Shown here piece after piece: positions 1 to 5,601 of a stretch of 5,601 bases of DNA. Where the stretch lies: contig CALBOC010000270.1 in NCBI GenBank assembly GCA_937896705.1, forward strand, positions 1-5,601, written 5' to 3'. A model generated the notes under the pieces. The model saw nothing but the letters and a program-made list of their open reading frames with translations. It made no database searches and was not told the origin of the DNA. Both the position numbers and the translations under genes were made by a program. The stretch's first letter is position 1. The number at the start of each line of letters is the position of its first letter. This stretch comes from an uncultured Micrococcaceae bacterium (GTDB lineage: Bacteria; Actinomycetota; Actinomycetes; Actinomycetales; Micrococcaceae).

Positions 1-143
1 AGCGCGGTGGATTTACCGCACCCCGAGGGCCCGACGAGCACGAGAAATTCCCCGTCGGCGATCTCCAAGTTGAGGCGGTTGATCGCCGGTCGAGCGCCAG
101 CAGAATAAATCCTACTGGCCGCTTCATAGGTCACAGATGCCAT
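1..143 (-). CDS. ugpC: ABC transporter ATP-binding subunit, UgpC/MsiK type (N-terminal 47 codons only)
   Basis: This is the energy-coupling ATPase of a carbohydrate or glycerophosphate importer, acting on the cytoplasmic face of the permease pair. The gene runs off the window edge, so only the start of the nucleotide-binding domain is seen. Tyr13 lies in the A-loop position (RIY), the segment [18 protein letters not shown] spans residues 29-46, and the Walker A motif GPSGCGKST is residues 38-46. The opening [13 protein letters not shown] is very like Streptomyces MsiK and other UgpC/MalK-class ATPases. The ATG at 143 is bounded by in-frame TAG codons just upstream. An AAAGG ribosome site lies at 156-160, with a rather long 12-base spacing. 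The gene follows the binding-protein gene after 87 bases that contain a strong hairpin. The ATPase could be dedicated to this transporter or, as with MsiK, shared between several importers; the missing C-terminal regulatory domain would help decide. The ABC class is certain, and the ugpC name rests on gene order. Confidence 0.9.
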   Translation of the reverse strand, partial: MASVTYEAASRIYSAGARPAINRLNLEIADGEFLVLVGPSGCGKSTA

Positions 144-173
144 TAGTCGCTACTACCTTTCACCAACACGGGT

Positions 174-215
174 GCTGAGGGGACCCACAACCCGTGGTTC
201 GTGGGTCCCCTCAGC
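174..215 (-). promoter_or_regulatory. Strong intercistronic hairpin between the binding-protein and ATPase genes
   Basis: A perfect 15-bp inverted repeat (arms 174-188 and 201-215) encloses a 12-base loop that can itself fold into 4 more base pairs. It starts 15 bases after the stop codon of the binding-protein gene and ends about 13 bases before the ATPase ribosome site. No T-run follows it on either strand, so it is not a canonical intrinsic terminator. Hairpins behind binding-protein genes (for example after malE) are known to protect the upstream message and lower downstream expression. I infer the same role here, giving more binding protein than ATPase. Partial termination is possible. 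Confidence 0.8.
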
Positions 216-230
216 GATTCGTTTAGGAGT

Positions 231-1562
231 TTACTGTTCTACTTCGTCAGCCAGATCTGATTCGTAGATGGACTCCAGCTCAGATTGCACGCCCTGCAGA
301 GTTTCTTCAACATCAGCATCCGAGGTGAGGATTTCTTGCAGTGCCTGGGACAGTGCCAGGTCGCCACCGGGGACGAATAGGCGAGCGTGGTCCTGCACGC
401 GGGCACGCTCCAGCTGGTTCACCGCGGTTTCGAACTGCGGGGTATCTGCATAGACCTCAGACATGTCCGCATCAACGTGAACTGGCACATACCCGGTTGC
501 TTCGGAGAACTTGGTGGTGGAATCAGCACTGGACATGTGGCCGGCAAACATGGCTGCGGCCAGCTGACGTTCCGGTGTGCTGTCCGAGGCGATCATCAGA
601 CCGGCACCACCGGTTGGGGTTTCACCTTCAGCAGCGGGACCGTCCGGTAGGAATGCAGTGCCGACTTCGAATTCGGCGGATTCTAGGATGCCGCCCAGCG
701 AGCCGGTCGACTGGACGATCTGGCTGGTTGCCCCGGCCGAGAACTCATCGGCGGGGTCCCCGGAGGCCACGTTGGCCCACTCGTCGGTGGCGTCTTGGGC
801 GAATTGAATCGCTTCAACGGTTTCTTGTGAGGAGACCGGTGAGAAATCCCATTCATCGGACCACGCGCCACCCCAACCCCAGGCCATATTGGCCATCCAC
901 CAGGCGGGGTATTCATCCTGTGGTGGGAAGGTGAACGCTGAGTTTGCCACGCCGGCGTCCATGAGTTGTTCGGACACTTCAGCGACTTCTTCCCAGGATT
1001 CTGGTGGCGCTTCGATGCCGGCTTCTTCGTAGTGGTCGGCGTTGTAGTAGAACAACGGTGTCGAGCGCGCATAGGGGACGCCGTAGTGTGCGTCCTCGTA
1101 AAGATAGTCTTCGTAGAGCGCTTCGACGTAACCGGAGGTGTCGACTTCGGCGGCTTCGAGCAGATCATCGACGGGCATGAGTGAGTCGTTGAGGTAGTTC
1201 GGGAACCAGGTCGCATCGGACAGCACGACGATGTCAGCCTCGGCGTTGCCCTGCGCGGTCTGGAATCGCTGCGAGGTTTCTTCGTAGTTCGCACCCGAGG
1301 TCACGACGTTGACTTCGATCCCGGTTTCTTCGGTGAACTCTTCGATCAGTTCGTTTTCGATGTCCTGCGAGCCACCGGGGTGGTTGGTCCAGAACGTAAT
1401 CTCTTCTGCCGGTTCGACGTCGGCGAAGTCGACGGACTCGGATTCGGCGGCGTCACCGGAGGTGTCTGGGCCGCAAGCGGTCAGCGCCAGTGCGGCGATG
1501 CTCAGCGCCGCAGTGCCGAACACAACCCGGCTTTTCCGGACATGGTGGAAGTGCTTTTTCAT
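231..1562 (-). CDS. ugpB: Extracellular solute-binding lipoprotein, family 1, UgpB-like
   Basis: This is the solute-capturing component of the importer, predicted to be lipid-anchored outside the membrane. Residues 1-30 form a lipoprotein signal: basic start, hydrophobic stretch and lipobox LTAC with the lipid-modified Cys30. An acidic Ser/Asp/Glu linker follows to about residue 50, then a two-lobed binding domain. Similarity to E. coli UgpB, aligned from memory, runs throughout: GANYEE (90-95), STPLFYYN (167-174), PPESW (186-190), STGSL (285-289), TGGAG (317-321) and TGYVP (356-360). Tyr93, Asp116, Ser167, Trp190 and Tyr358 fall where E. coli UgpB has Tyr65, Glu89, Ser144, Trp169 and Tyr346. 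The equivalent of Arg397 is Leu408 or Gln409, so the substrate may not be glycerol-3-phosphate. At 443 residues the length is normal for the family. The ATG has an AAGGAG ribosome site at 1567-1572 with a short 4-base spacing. The gene lies 46 bases after the second permease gene, in the same operon. Confidence 0.88.
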   Translation of the reverse strand: MKKHFHHVRKSRVVFGTAALSIAALALTACGPDTSGDAAESESVDFADVEPAEEITFWTNHPGGSQDIENELIEEFTEETGIEVNVVTSGANYEETSQRFQTAQGNAEADIVVLSDATWFPNYLNDSLMPVDDLLEAAEVDTSGYVEALYEDYLYEDAHYGVPYARSTPLFYYNADHYEEAGIEAPPESWEEVAEVSEQLMDAGVANSAFTFPPQDEYPAWWMANMAWGWGGAWSDEWDFSPVSSQETVEAIQFAQDATDEWANVASGDPADEFSAGATSQIVQSTGSLGGILESAEFEVGTAFLPDGPAAEGETPTGGAGLMIASDSTPERQLAAAMFAGHMSSADSTTKFSEATGYVPVHVDADMSEVYADTPQFETAVNQLERARVQDHARLFVPGGDLALSQALQEILTSDADVEETLQGVQSELESIYESDLADEVEQ

Positions 1563-1608
1563 AGTACTCCTTCGAGGGTATGTGGATGAGTGGAGGTCAA
1601 CGGGTGCC

Positions 1609-2538
1609 TTATTTCACCGCACCCTGGGTGAGCCCTGCAACGATGTAGCGCTGCAGTGACGCAAAGATAATCAACACGGGGATGATCACCAGCACCGCAC
1701 CCGCCATGAGGATGCCGTAGCTGCCGGTCTGACTCTCAATGGATTGCAAGAGGTTCAGCCCCACCGGCAACGTCATCTTGTCTGGCGAATCAATAATGAT
1801 CAACGGCCACAAGAAGTTGTTCCACTCATTGACGATGGTCACAAGTGACACGGTCGCGATGGCTGGCACCGACACCGGGACGGCGATCTGCAAGAGCTTG
1901 CGGAAATGGCCTGCCCCATCGAGTTCTGCGGCTTCGAACATTTCCTTGGGCAGCGCCATGAAGTGTTGGCGCAACAAGAACGTGCCAAAAGCCGTGCCCA
2001 GTCCGGGCAGGATGATCCCCCAGAGGGTGTTTCGTCCGCCCAGTGAACTGATCGTCAGGTAGTTCGGCAACATGGACACTTCGGGCGGGACCATCAGCGC
2101 CACCAGGATGCCCAAAAAGATCAGATTCACCCCCGGCACGCGAATGAACACCAGTGCATAGGCGGTGGTGATGGCCAGCACGACTTTGACCGTCGCCCCA
2201 ATAATGGTCACGATCACGCTGTTGCCCAGGACCGTCATCAGAGGGACCGTATCGGCAACTGATGCGTAGTTGTCCAGAGTCGGGTCCTGCGGTAATAGCG
2301 CCGGATCCATGGTGACGATTTCGTTTGGTGGTTTGAAACTCGACAGGACCATCCATGCCAGCGGCAACACGATAATCAACAGGGCAATCACAATGGGCAA
2401 GTAACCGGCCAGCAGGGTGTCAGCGAGGTTCTTGGGCGCGAAAGCTTTTTGCCATTCGGGCTTTTTTCGGTTGCGCTGCTTCTTGGGCTCCACGGTCCCG
2501 GTGGCAGAAACGGAAACCGGCTGCATCTTTGAGGTCAC
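1609..2538 (-). CDS. ugpE: ABC transporter permease, UgpE/MalG type
   Basis: This is the second channel-forming subunit of the importer, in the cytoplasmic membrane (MalG-like binding-protein-dependent permease family). The protein has 309 residues. A basic, hydrophilic N-terminal tail of about 40 residues precedes six predicted membrane segments, roughly at 43-66, 104-128, 137-158, 173-190, 217-237 and 274-295. The EAA loop that docks on the ATPase is present: EAA at 202-204, conserved Gly208, then the IAVP stretch at 218-221 where LP is usual. MVPPEV (149-154) and WPLIII (244-249) resemble E. coli UgpE (recalled as MLPVEV and WPLLII). Translation starts at GTG, and the GTGA sequence overlaps the stop codon of the upstream permease gene, which implies coupled translation. 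An alternative ATG four codons later is less well spaced from the ribosome site. The permease class is certain; the ugpE assignment is likely but the substrate is inferred. Confidence 0.9.
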   Translation of the reverse strand: MTSKMQPVSVSATGTVEPKKQRNRKKPEWQKAFAPKNLADTLLAGYLPIVIALLIIVLPLAWMVLSSFKPPNEIVTMDPALLPQDPTLDNYASVADTVPLMTVLGNSVIVTIIGATVKVVLAITTAYALVFIRVPGVNLIFLGILVALMVPPEVSMLPNYLTISSLGGRNTLWGIILPGLGTAFGTFLLRQHFMALPKEMFEAAELDGAGHFRKLLQIAVPVSVPAIATVSLVTIVNEWNNFLWPLIIIDSPDKMTLPVGLNLLQSIESQTGSYGILMAGAVLVIIPVLIIFASLQRYIVAGLTQGAVK

Positions 2539-3530
2539 TGGTAATGCACCTTCCGTTCGACATAGCGCATTTGGATGGCCGTGATGATGAACAAGGTGAA
2601 GAACAGAACCACGGCAATCGCGGCCGAGTAACCGGCCCGCTGGTAAGCGCCGAAGGACTGCAGATAAATCTCAAAGATGATCGTGTTGGTACCGTGCCCG
2701 GTCGGGGTCATCGTCCGCAGCACATCAAAGGCATTGGTCATCGAGAAGATGATGTTGGTGACAAATAGGAAGAACACCGTGGGCGTGAGTAACGGCAGGG
2801 TGACGGAGAAGAAGCGTCGCACCGGACCCGCCCGATCGATCGTGGCGGCCTCAATGAGTTCCTTGGGAATGGACTGTAGGCCAGCCAAGAACACCACGGC
2901 GCAGTAGCCGAGGTTTTTCCAAACATACACAATGATGACCATGGTCAATGCCCAGTCCTCATTGAGGTACCACTGGGGTGATTCAATCCCGAACCAACCC
3001 AGAATATGCGACAGCGCACCAAGAGTAGGGTCGAAGATGAAGTTCCAAACCAGAGCCACCCCCACACCAGATAAAACATAGGGCGAAAAGACCGCGGTGC
3101 GGGCCAGCGTGCGTCCTGGAATTTTCTTATTAAGCACCAGGGCGATCAACAGGCCCAAGATCATCGAGCCCAGGACGGCGCCGGCGGTGAAGATGCCGGT
3201 GACGCGCCAGACTTCCAGGCCTGATTCTGAGGTGAAGAACTGGATGTAGTTGTCGAGCCCTACGGGGGTGGCGGTTGAAGAACCGAGTCGCCAGTCGAGA
3301 GTCGAGTAGTACATATTGCTGATGAGCGGATAGTAAATAAACGCCAGGATCAGCAGAATATTTGGACCGGCAAACAATAAGAATAACGACCAGTTCTTGG
3401 ACAGCCGACGGCGCCGGCGTTGCTTGCGTGCATTGGCGATATCCGGCCGGTCTGCATGACCTACCGCACTAGAACCATGCGATACCACTGCCTGGTCGTC
3501 GGTTCCGCTGCCTTCTTGGACTGCCGTCAT
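2535..3530 (-). CDS. ugpA: ABC transporter permease, UgpA/MalF type
   Basis: This is the first channel-forming subunit of the importer and the first gene of the transporter operon. The protein has 331 residues. A hydrophilic N-terminal tail ends in a very basic stretch (KQRRRRRLSK, 36-45), so it should face the cytoplasm. Six membrane segments follow, roughly at 47-69, 108-132, 143-166, 195-217, 247-270 and 299-320. Resemblance to E. coli UgpA is clear in LQSIPKELIEAATID (218-232), AGPVRRFF (234-241) and the C-terminus MRYVERKVHYQ (recalled as FRYVESKVRYQ in E. coli). The EAA loop is present (EAA at 227-229), but the conserved glycine that follows is Arg233. The ATG is preceded directly by a GGGAGGGAGGG purine run at 3533-3543 that supplies the ribosome site. 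The stop codon overlaps the GTG of the next permease gene. The tail is longer than in E. coli UgpA, and a later start cannot be fully excluded. Confidence 0.9.
   Translation of the reverse strand: MTAVQEGSGTDDQAVVSHGSSAVGHADRPDIANARKQRRRRRLSKNWSLFLLFAGPNILLILAFIYYPLISNMYYSTLDWRLGSSTATPVGLDNYIQFFTSESGLEVWRVTGIFTAGAVLGSMILGLLIALVLNKKIPGRTLARTAVFSPYVLSGVGVALVWNFIFDPTLGALSHILGWFGIESPQWYLNEDWALTMVIIVYVWKNLGYCAVVFLAGLQSIPKELIEAATIDRAGPVRRFFSVTLPLLTPTVFFLFVTNIIFSMTNAFDVLRTMTPTGHGTNTIIFEIYLQSFGAYQRAGYSAAIAVVLFFTLFIITAIQMRYVERKVHYQ
2549..2554 (-). promoter_or_regulatory. Ribosome binding site for the GTG start of the UgpE-type permease
   Basis: GGAAGG lies inside the last codons of the upstream permease gene, 10 bases before the GTG at 2538. 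The alternative ATG at 2526 would be 22 bases away, too far. This favours the GTG start and translational coupling through the 4-base overlap. Confidence 0.6.
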
Positions 3531-3667
3531 ATCCCTCCCTCCCGTAGACGCGACTCTCAGTGTCTAATAGCAAAGCAAAGTTTTAGGTTGCTTGAGTTGA
3601 ATTTTGCCTTAACCCGAGTCAAACCGTAAGAAATGGTGGTGGTTATGGCGTGTCCTACTGCACAAAC
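3531..3667 (-). promoter_or_regulatory. AT-rich intergenic region ahead of the transporter operon, probable promoter and operator region
   Basis: These 137 bases separate the peptidase-like gene from the transporter operon. The stretch 3561-3640 is only about 39% G+C by my count (31 of 80), well below the flanking genes, as expected for a control region. A TTGACT match to a -35 box lies at 3617-3622, but the best -10 candidate at normal spacing is poor (TCAACT). A TATTAG further down lacks a partner. Two related 11-base units, at 3614-3624 and 3592-3602, share TT..ACTC in direct orientation exactly 22 bases apart, which could be regulator half-sites. There is no terminator-like hairpin after the peptidase gene, so read-through into the operon is also possible. 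No small gene is supported here. Confidence 0.4.
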
Positions 3668-5503
3668 CTACTCTGTATCGCGATGTTGGGTTCGGATCAT
3701 CATGATGAGCCCGACAGCCAAGCCGCCAAGCACGAAGCCGCCAACGACCCACATCCAGGGACTAACGGTAGTGGGCTCGTCTCCGAATTCAGGATGACCT
3801 GAGATTCTTGCGGAAGAGTAATCCGGCACATCACCGGGGTCGCCATACTCGCCGGCTCGTTGAATCGTGTTGCCATCTGCCCAGCCGCCGCCAACGTCAC
3901 AGTTCACCCGGTCCCGAGATGCGACCCCGTCGAGGGCCATAGAATGTGAACGTTCCGAGGCGGTCACGCCCTCGTCCACCTCAACCTCGGGTGCGCGCAG
4001 TCCCCCGTCTTGGCGCAAGTCGGCAAGTACATCATCGAGCAGGTAATTGCCTAACTGTAGACCTTCGAGCGCTCGGCGATTCGTATAGTCTGTCAGCACC
4101 CCGCTGGGATCCTGATCGTTTGAGACCGATTCGGACGCCTCATCGAGTACCTCCTCCCAATCTTGTAGCGATTGGGCATCGAAGCCTTCCAGAGCGCTGG
4201 TGACACGGCCGAGATAGGCTTCGGGTCTAGCGCATGCACCGTACATCAGTCGTTTGAAGGTCTGGGTGGCATATTCGGTCGCTTCTTGCTCCATGAACTC
4301 CGGGGATAAGAACGTACCGGCCGCATCGGCCGTGAGATACCGGTGCTGGGTGTACTCGACCGGCAGGTCCTGGGTGCCAATAGCGACTGGAATGTACGGT
4401 GCGGTAGCAGAAGCCGTGGGAGCCAGCCACAACGTGGCCAGTCGAGGATCAGCCAGGTCATCGCGGAGTTCGGCGACGTGACCATAACCGGCCCGATCAT
4501 CTGACCAGCGCGGGTCACGCACTAACCGCATCATGTCTTCGACCGTGACCGGGTCCGCTAAGGTCGCGATCTCTTCTTCGAGCGAGACCGGGTTCCGATA
4601 CGGGGCCTCATCTTCAGGATCCGCGGTCTCGTTGGGCTCGAATTCGTCGGTCGGAAATGGTTGGCCATAGACCTCTTGGAGGTTGAAGGTGTCGTCCTCG
4701 TCGGCGTCATACCACCCTTCAGACTCTGCGAACTCGATGAGGTTTGCCGACCCCCGAAAGTCAGGATGTTCGCCCTCCACCGCTTCTGTTGGAAAGTCGT
4801 GAATATAGCCCGGATAGGACACTCTGATCTCATCGGAACCAAGCCGTTCGGCAGCCCACAGGCCCTGCCCGCCGGCGTAGTTAATAAAGACCCAGCCTTC
4901 TTTCTCATCGGCAAATAAGTGAGAGTTCCCGCCGTAAGTGGTGTACCCGTACTCGTCGATGAGGTCCCCGAGGATAGTGACCGCTTCCTCGGCGGTGGCG
5001 GCCCGTTCCATCGCGATGCGGGAGAGGTCAGAATACTGCGGCCCGGTTTGCCCCTCAGGGGTCATCTCCACCAGTTCTTCGCGGGAGTTAGACCAGACAT
5101 CGCGCGCTGCGACGTTGTGCTCGTTGAGGCCACCGTTGGTCAAAGGTGCAGGGAACCCAGCGAACTCAGAATAATTTGAGGTGATATAGCGATACGTTTC
5201 TGAGACTTGGGGAATCTCGATGAGCTCCCCGGGCAGCCGCGCTTCATCTGTAGCGCCCACAGTAATGGTGGCACCCTCGGGGTGCTGCTGCGCCGGTACG
5301 ATTTCAACCCAGTGGCTGGATGGCTCGTGCCCGAAGCCACCGAGCATCGGATGACCGCTCTCGGTGTGGTCTGCGCCAATATAGAAGGCGATCGATTTAT
5401 CTGGTTCAGCTTTATCGGTAGCAACAGCCGCCGATGCGCCAGATACGAGCACAGCCAGAGTCACTCCGGCACAAACAACGCTATGAACAATTCTTCGACC
5501 CAT
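3668..5503 (-). CDS. Exported, C-terminally membrane-anchored C69-family dipeptidase-like protein
   Basis: This is a member of peptidase family C69 (PepD-type N-terminal-nucleophile hydrolases), which typically cleave dipeptides. The 611-residue protein has a signal peptide with basic start and hydrophobic core (about 5-22). Signal peptidase could cut after ASA (23-25) or AVA (26-28). A short pro-segment then leads to SIAFYIG at 37, the point where family members normally expose their catalytic Cys; here the residue is Ser37 (codon TCG). The family core follows: SSHWVEIVP (62-70), ELIEIPQVSETYRY (93-106), FAGFPAPLTNGGLNEHNVAA (114-133), YSDLSRIAMERA (157-168) and YGGNSHLFAD (190-199). An acidic insert lies at about 266-300. 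A membrane helix at 583-603 precedes a short RTQHRDTE tail, so the enzyme domain should sit outside. Cys424 and Cys535 could form a disulfide. The ATG is preceded by AGGGG at 5511-5515, spacing 7. The family is confident; activity and substrate are not. Confidence 0.85.
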   Translation of the reverse strand: MGRRIVHSVVCAGVTLAVLVSGASAAVATDKAEPDKSIAFYIGADHTESGHPMLGGFGHEPSSHWVEIVPAQQHPEGATITVGATDEARLPGELIEIPQVSETYRYITSNYSEFAGFPAPLTNGGLNEHNVAARDVWSNSREELVEMTPEGQTGPQYSDLSRIAMERAATAEEAVTILGDLIDEYGYTTYGGNSHLFADEKEGWVFINYAGGQGLWAAERLGSDEIRVSYPGYIHDFPTEAVEGEHPDFRGSANLIEFAESEGWYDADEDDTFNLQEVYGQPFPTDEFEPNETADPEDEAPYRNPVSLEEEIATLADPVTVEDMMRLVRDPRWSDDRAGYGHVAELRDDLADPRLATLWLAPTASATAPYIPVAIGTQDLPVEYTQHRYLTADAAGTFLSPEFMEQEATEYATQTFKRLMYGACARPEAYLGRVTSALEGFDAQSLQDWEEVLDEASESVSNDQDPSGVLTDYTNRRALEGLQLGNYLLDDVLADLRQDGGLRAPEVEVDEGVTASERSHSMALDGVASRDRVNCDVGGGWADGNTIQRAGEYGDPGDVPDYSSARISGHPEFGDEPTTVSPWMWVVGGFVLGGLAVGLIMMIRTQHRDTE

Positions 5504-5601
5504 GACCCTGCCCCTATTCGTCTGTTGTGCTGAGCATCAGGCCACTTCACCTGGACTCACAAACTATGAGCTATATCATACCGGGCAGACCGCAAATACA
5601 C
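5504..5601 (-). promoter_or_regulatory. Upstream region of the C69-like gene with a candidate -10 box
   Basis: This leader has no coding sequence that I can support. TATGAT at 5575-5580 is a good -10 match, about 72 bases before the start codon. Its -35 partner at normal spacing would fall at or beyond the window edge, so the promoter cannot be confirmed. The -10 box overlaps a short inverted repeat with 5-bp arms (5565-5569 and 5576-5580), which could be an operator but is short enough to be chance. Confidence 0.35.

Noticed and set aside
174..215. Hairpin read as an intrinsic terminator
   Set aside because: The stem is strong, but no T-run follows on either strand and the ATPase gene continues directly downstream in the same direction. 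A stabiliser or attenuating role fits better.
341..934. 197-codon plus-strand open frame opposite the binding-protein gene
   Set aside because: It lies wholly antisense to a gene with clear family motifs. Its product is arginine- and proline-rich low-complexity sequence with no recognisable domain, as expected from the reverse frame of G/C-rich coding DNA.
683..1294. 203-codon minus-strand open frame inside the binding-protein gene
   Set aside because: It is a frame-shifted shadow of the real gene. The translation is rich in Pro, Thr, Ser and Arg and shows no domain.
1826..2356. 176-codon minus-strand open frame inside the UgpE-type permease gene
   Set aside because: It overlaps the permease in another frame, lacks membrane segments and has no ribosome site that I can see.
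3533..3543. Purine repeat GGGAGGGAGGG read as a quadruplex or repeat element
   Set aside because: It has only three G-runs and sits exactly where the ribosome site of the permease start should be.
3420..3629. 69-codon plus-strand open frame spanning the gap before the transporter operon
   Set aside because: It is mostly antisense to the 5' end of the UgpA-type permease gene, with no recognisable domain or start signal.
5565..5580. Short inverted repeat TATGA-N6-TCATA read as an operator
   Set aside because: The arms are only 5 bp and AT-rich, so chance occurrence is likely. It is mentioned only as part of the upstream region.

Overview
The window shows four consecutive genes of one ABC transporter and one exported peptidase-like gene, all read from the minus strand. 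In transcription order (high to low coordinates) they are: an exported, C-terminally membrane-anchored member of the C69 dipeptidase family (5503-3668); a 137-base AT-rich gap; a UgpA-type permease (3530-2535); a UgpE-type permease (2538-1609) that overlaps it by 4 bases; a UgpB-type solute-binding lipoprotein (1562-231); and the first 47 codons of a UgpC/MsiK-type ATPase (143 to the window edge). No RNA gene, mobile element, CRISPR array or plus-strand gene is supported.

The order permease-permease-binding protein-ATPase is, from memory, that of actinobacterial ugpAEBC loci. The G/C-rich coding sequence, a lipobox on a short basic signal peptide, an MsiK-like ATPase N-terminus and a C69 protein with a C-terminal anchor also point to an actinobacterium. 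A Micrococcales-type organism is my guess. The two exported proteins are strongly acidic, which would suit a salt-tolerant species, but that is weak evidence.

The transporter should work as follows. The lipoprotein is tethered outside the membrane and captures a solute. The two permeases form the channel, and the ATPase powers import. Similarity to E. coli Ugp proteins suggests glycerol-3-phosphate or a glycerophosphodiester. However, an arginine that I recall as contacting the ligand phosphate in E. coli UgpB has no equivalent here, so the substrate is open. The peptidase-like gene has no terminator behind it and may read through into the operon, but no functional link is visible.

The region is mostly ordinary. 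The points worth a second look are: serine at the expected cysteine nucleophile position of the C69 protein; arginine in place of the conserved EAA-loop glycine of the UgpA permease; the missing ligand arginine in the UgpB protein; and a perfect 15-bp hairpin between the binding-protein and ATPase genes whose loop can also pair with the bases just downstream. I found no clear sign of an undescribed system.
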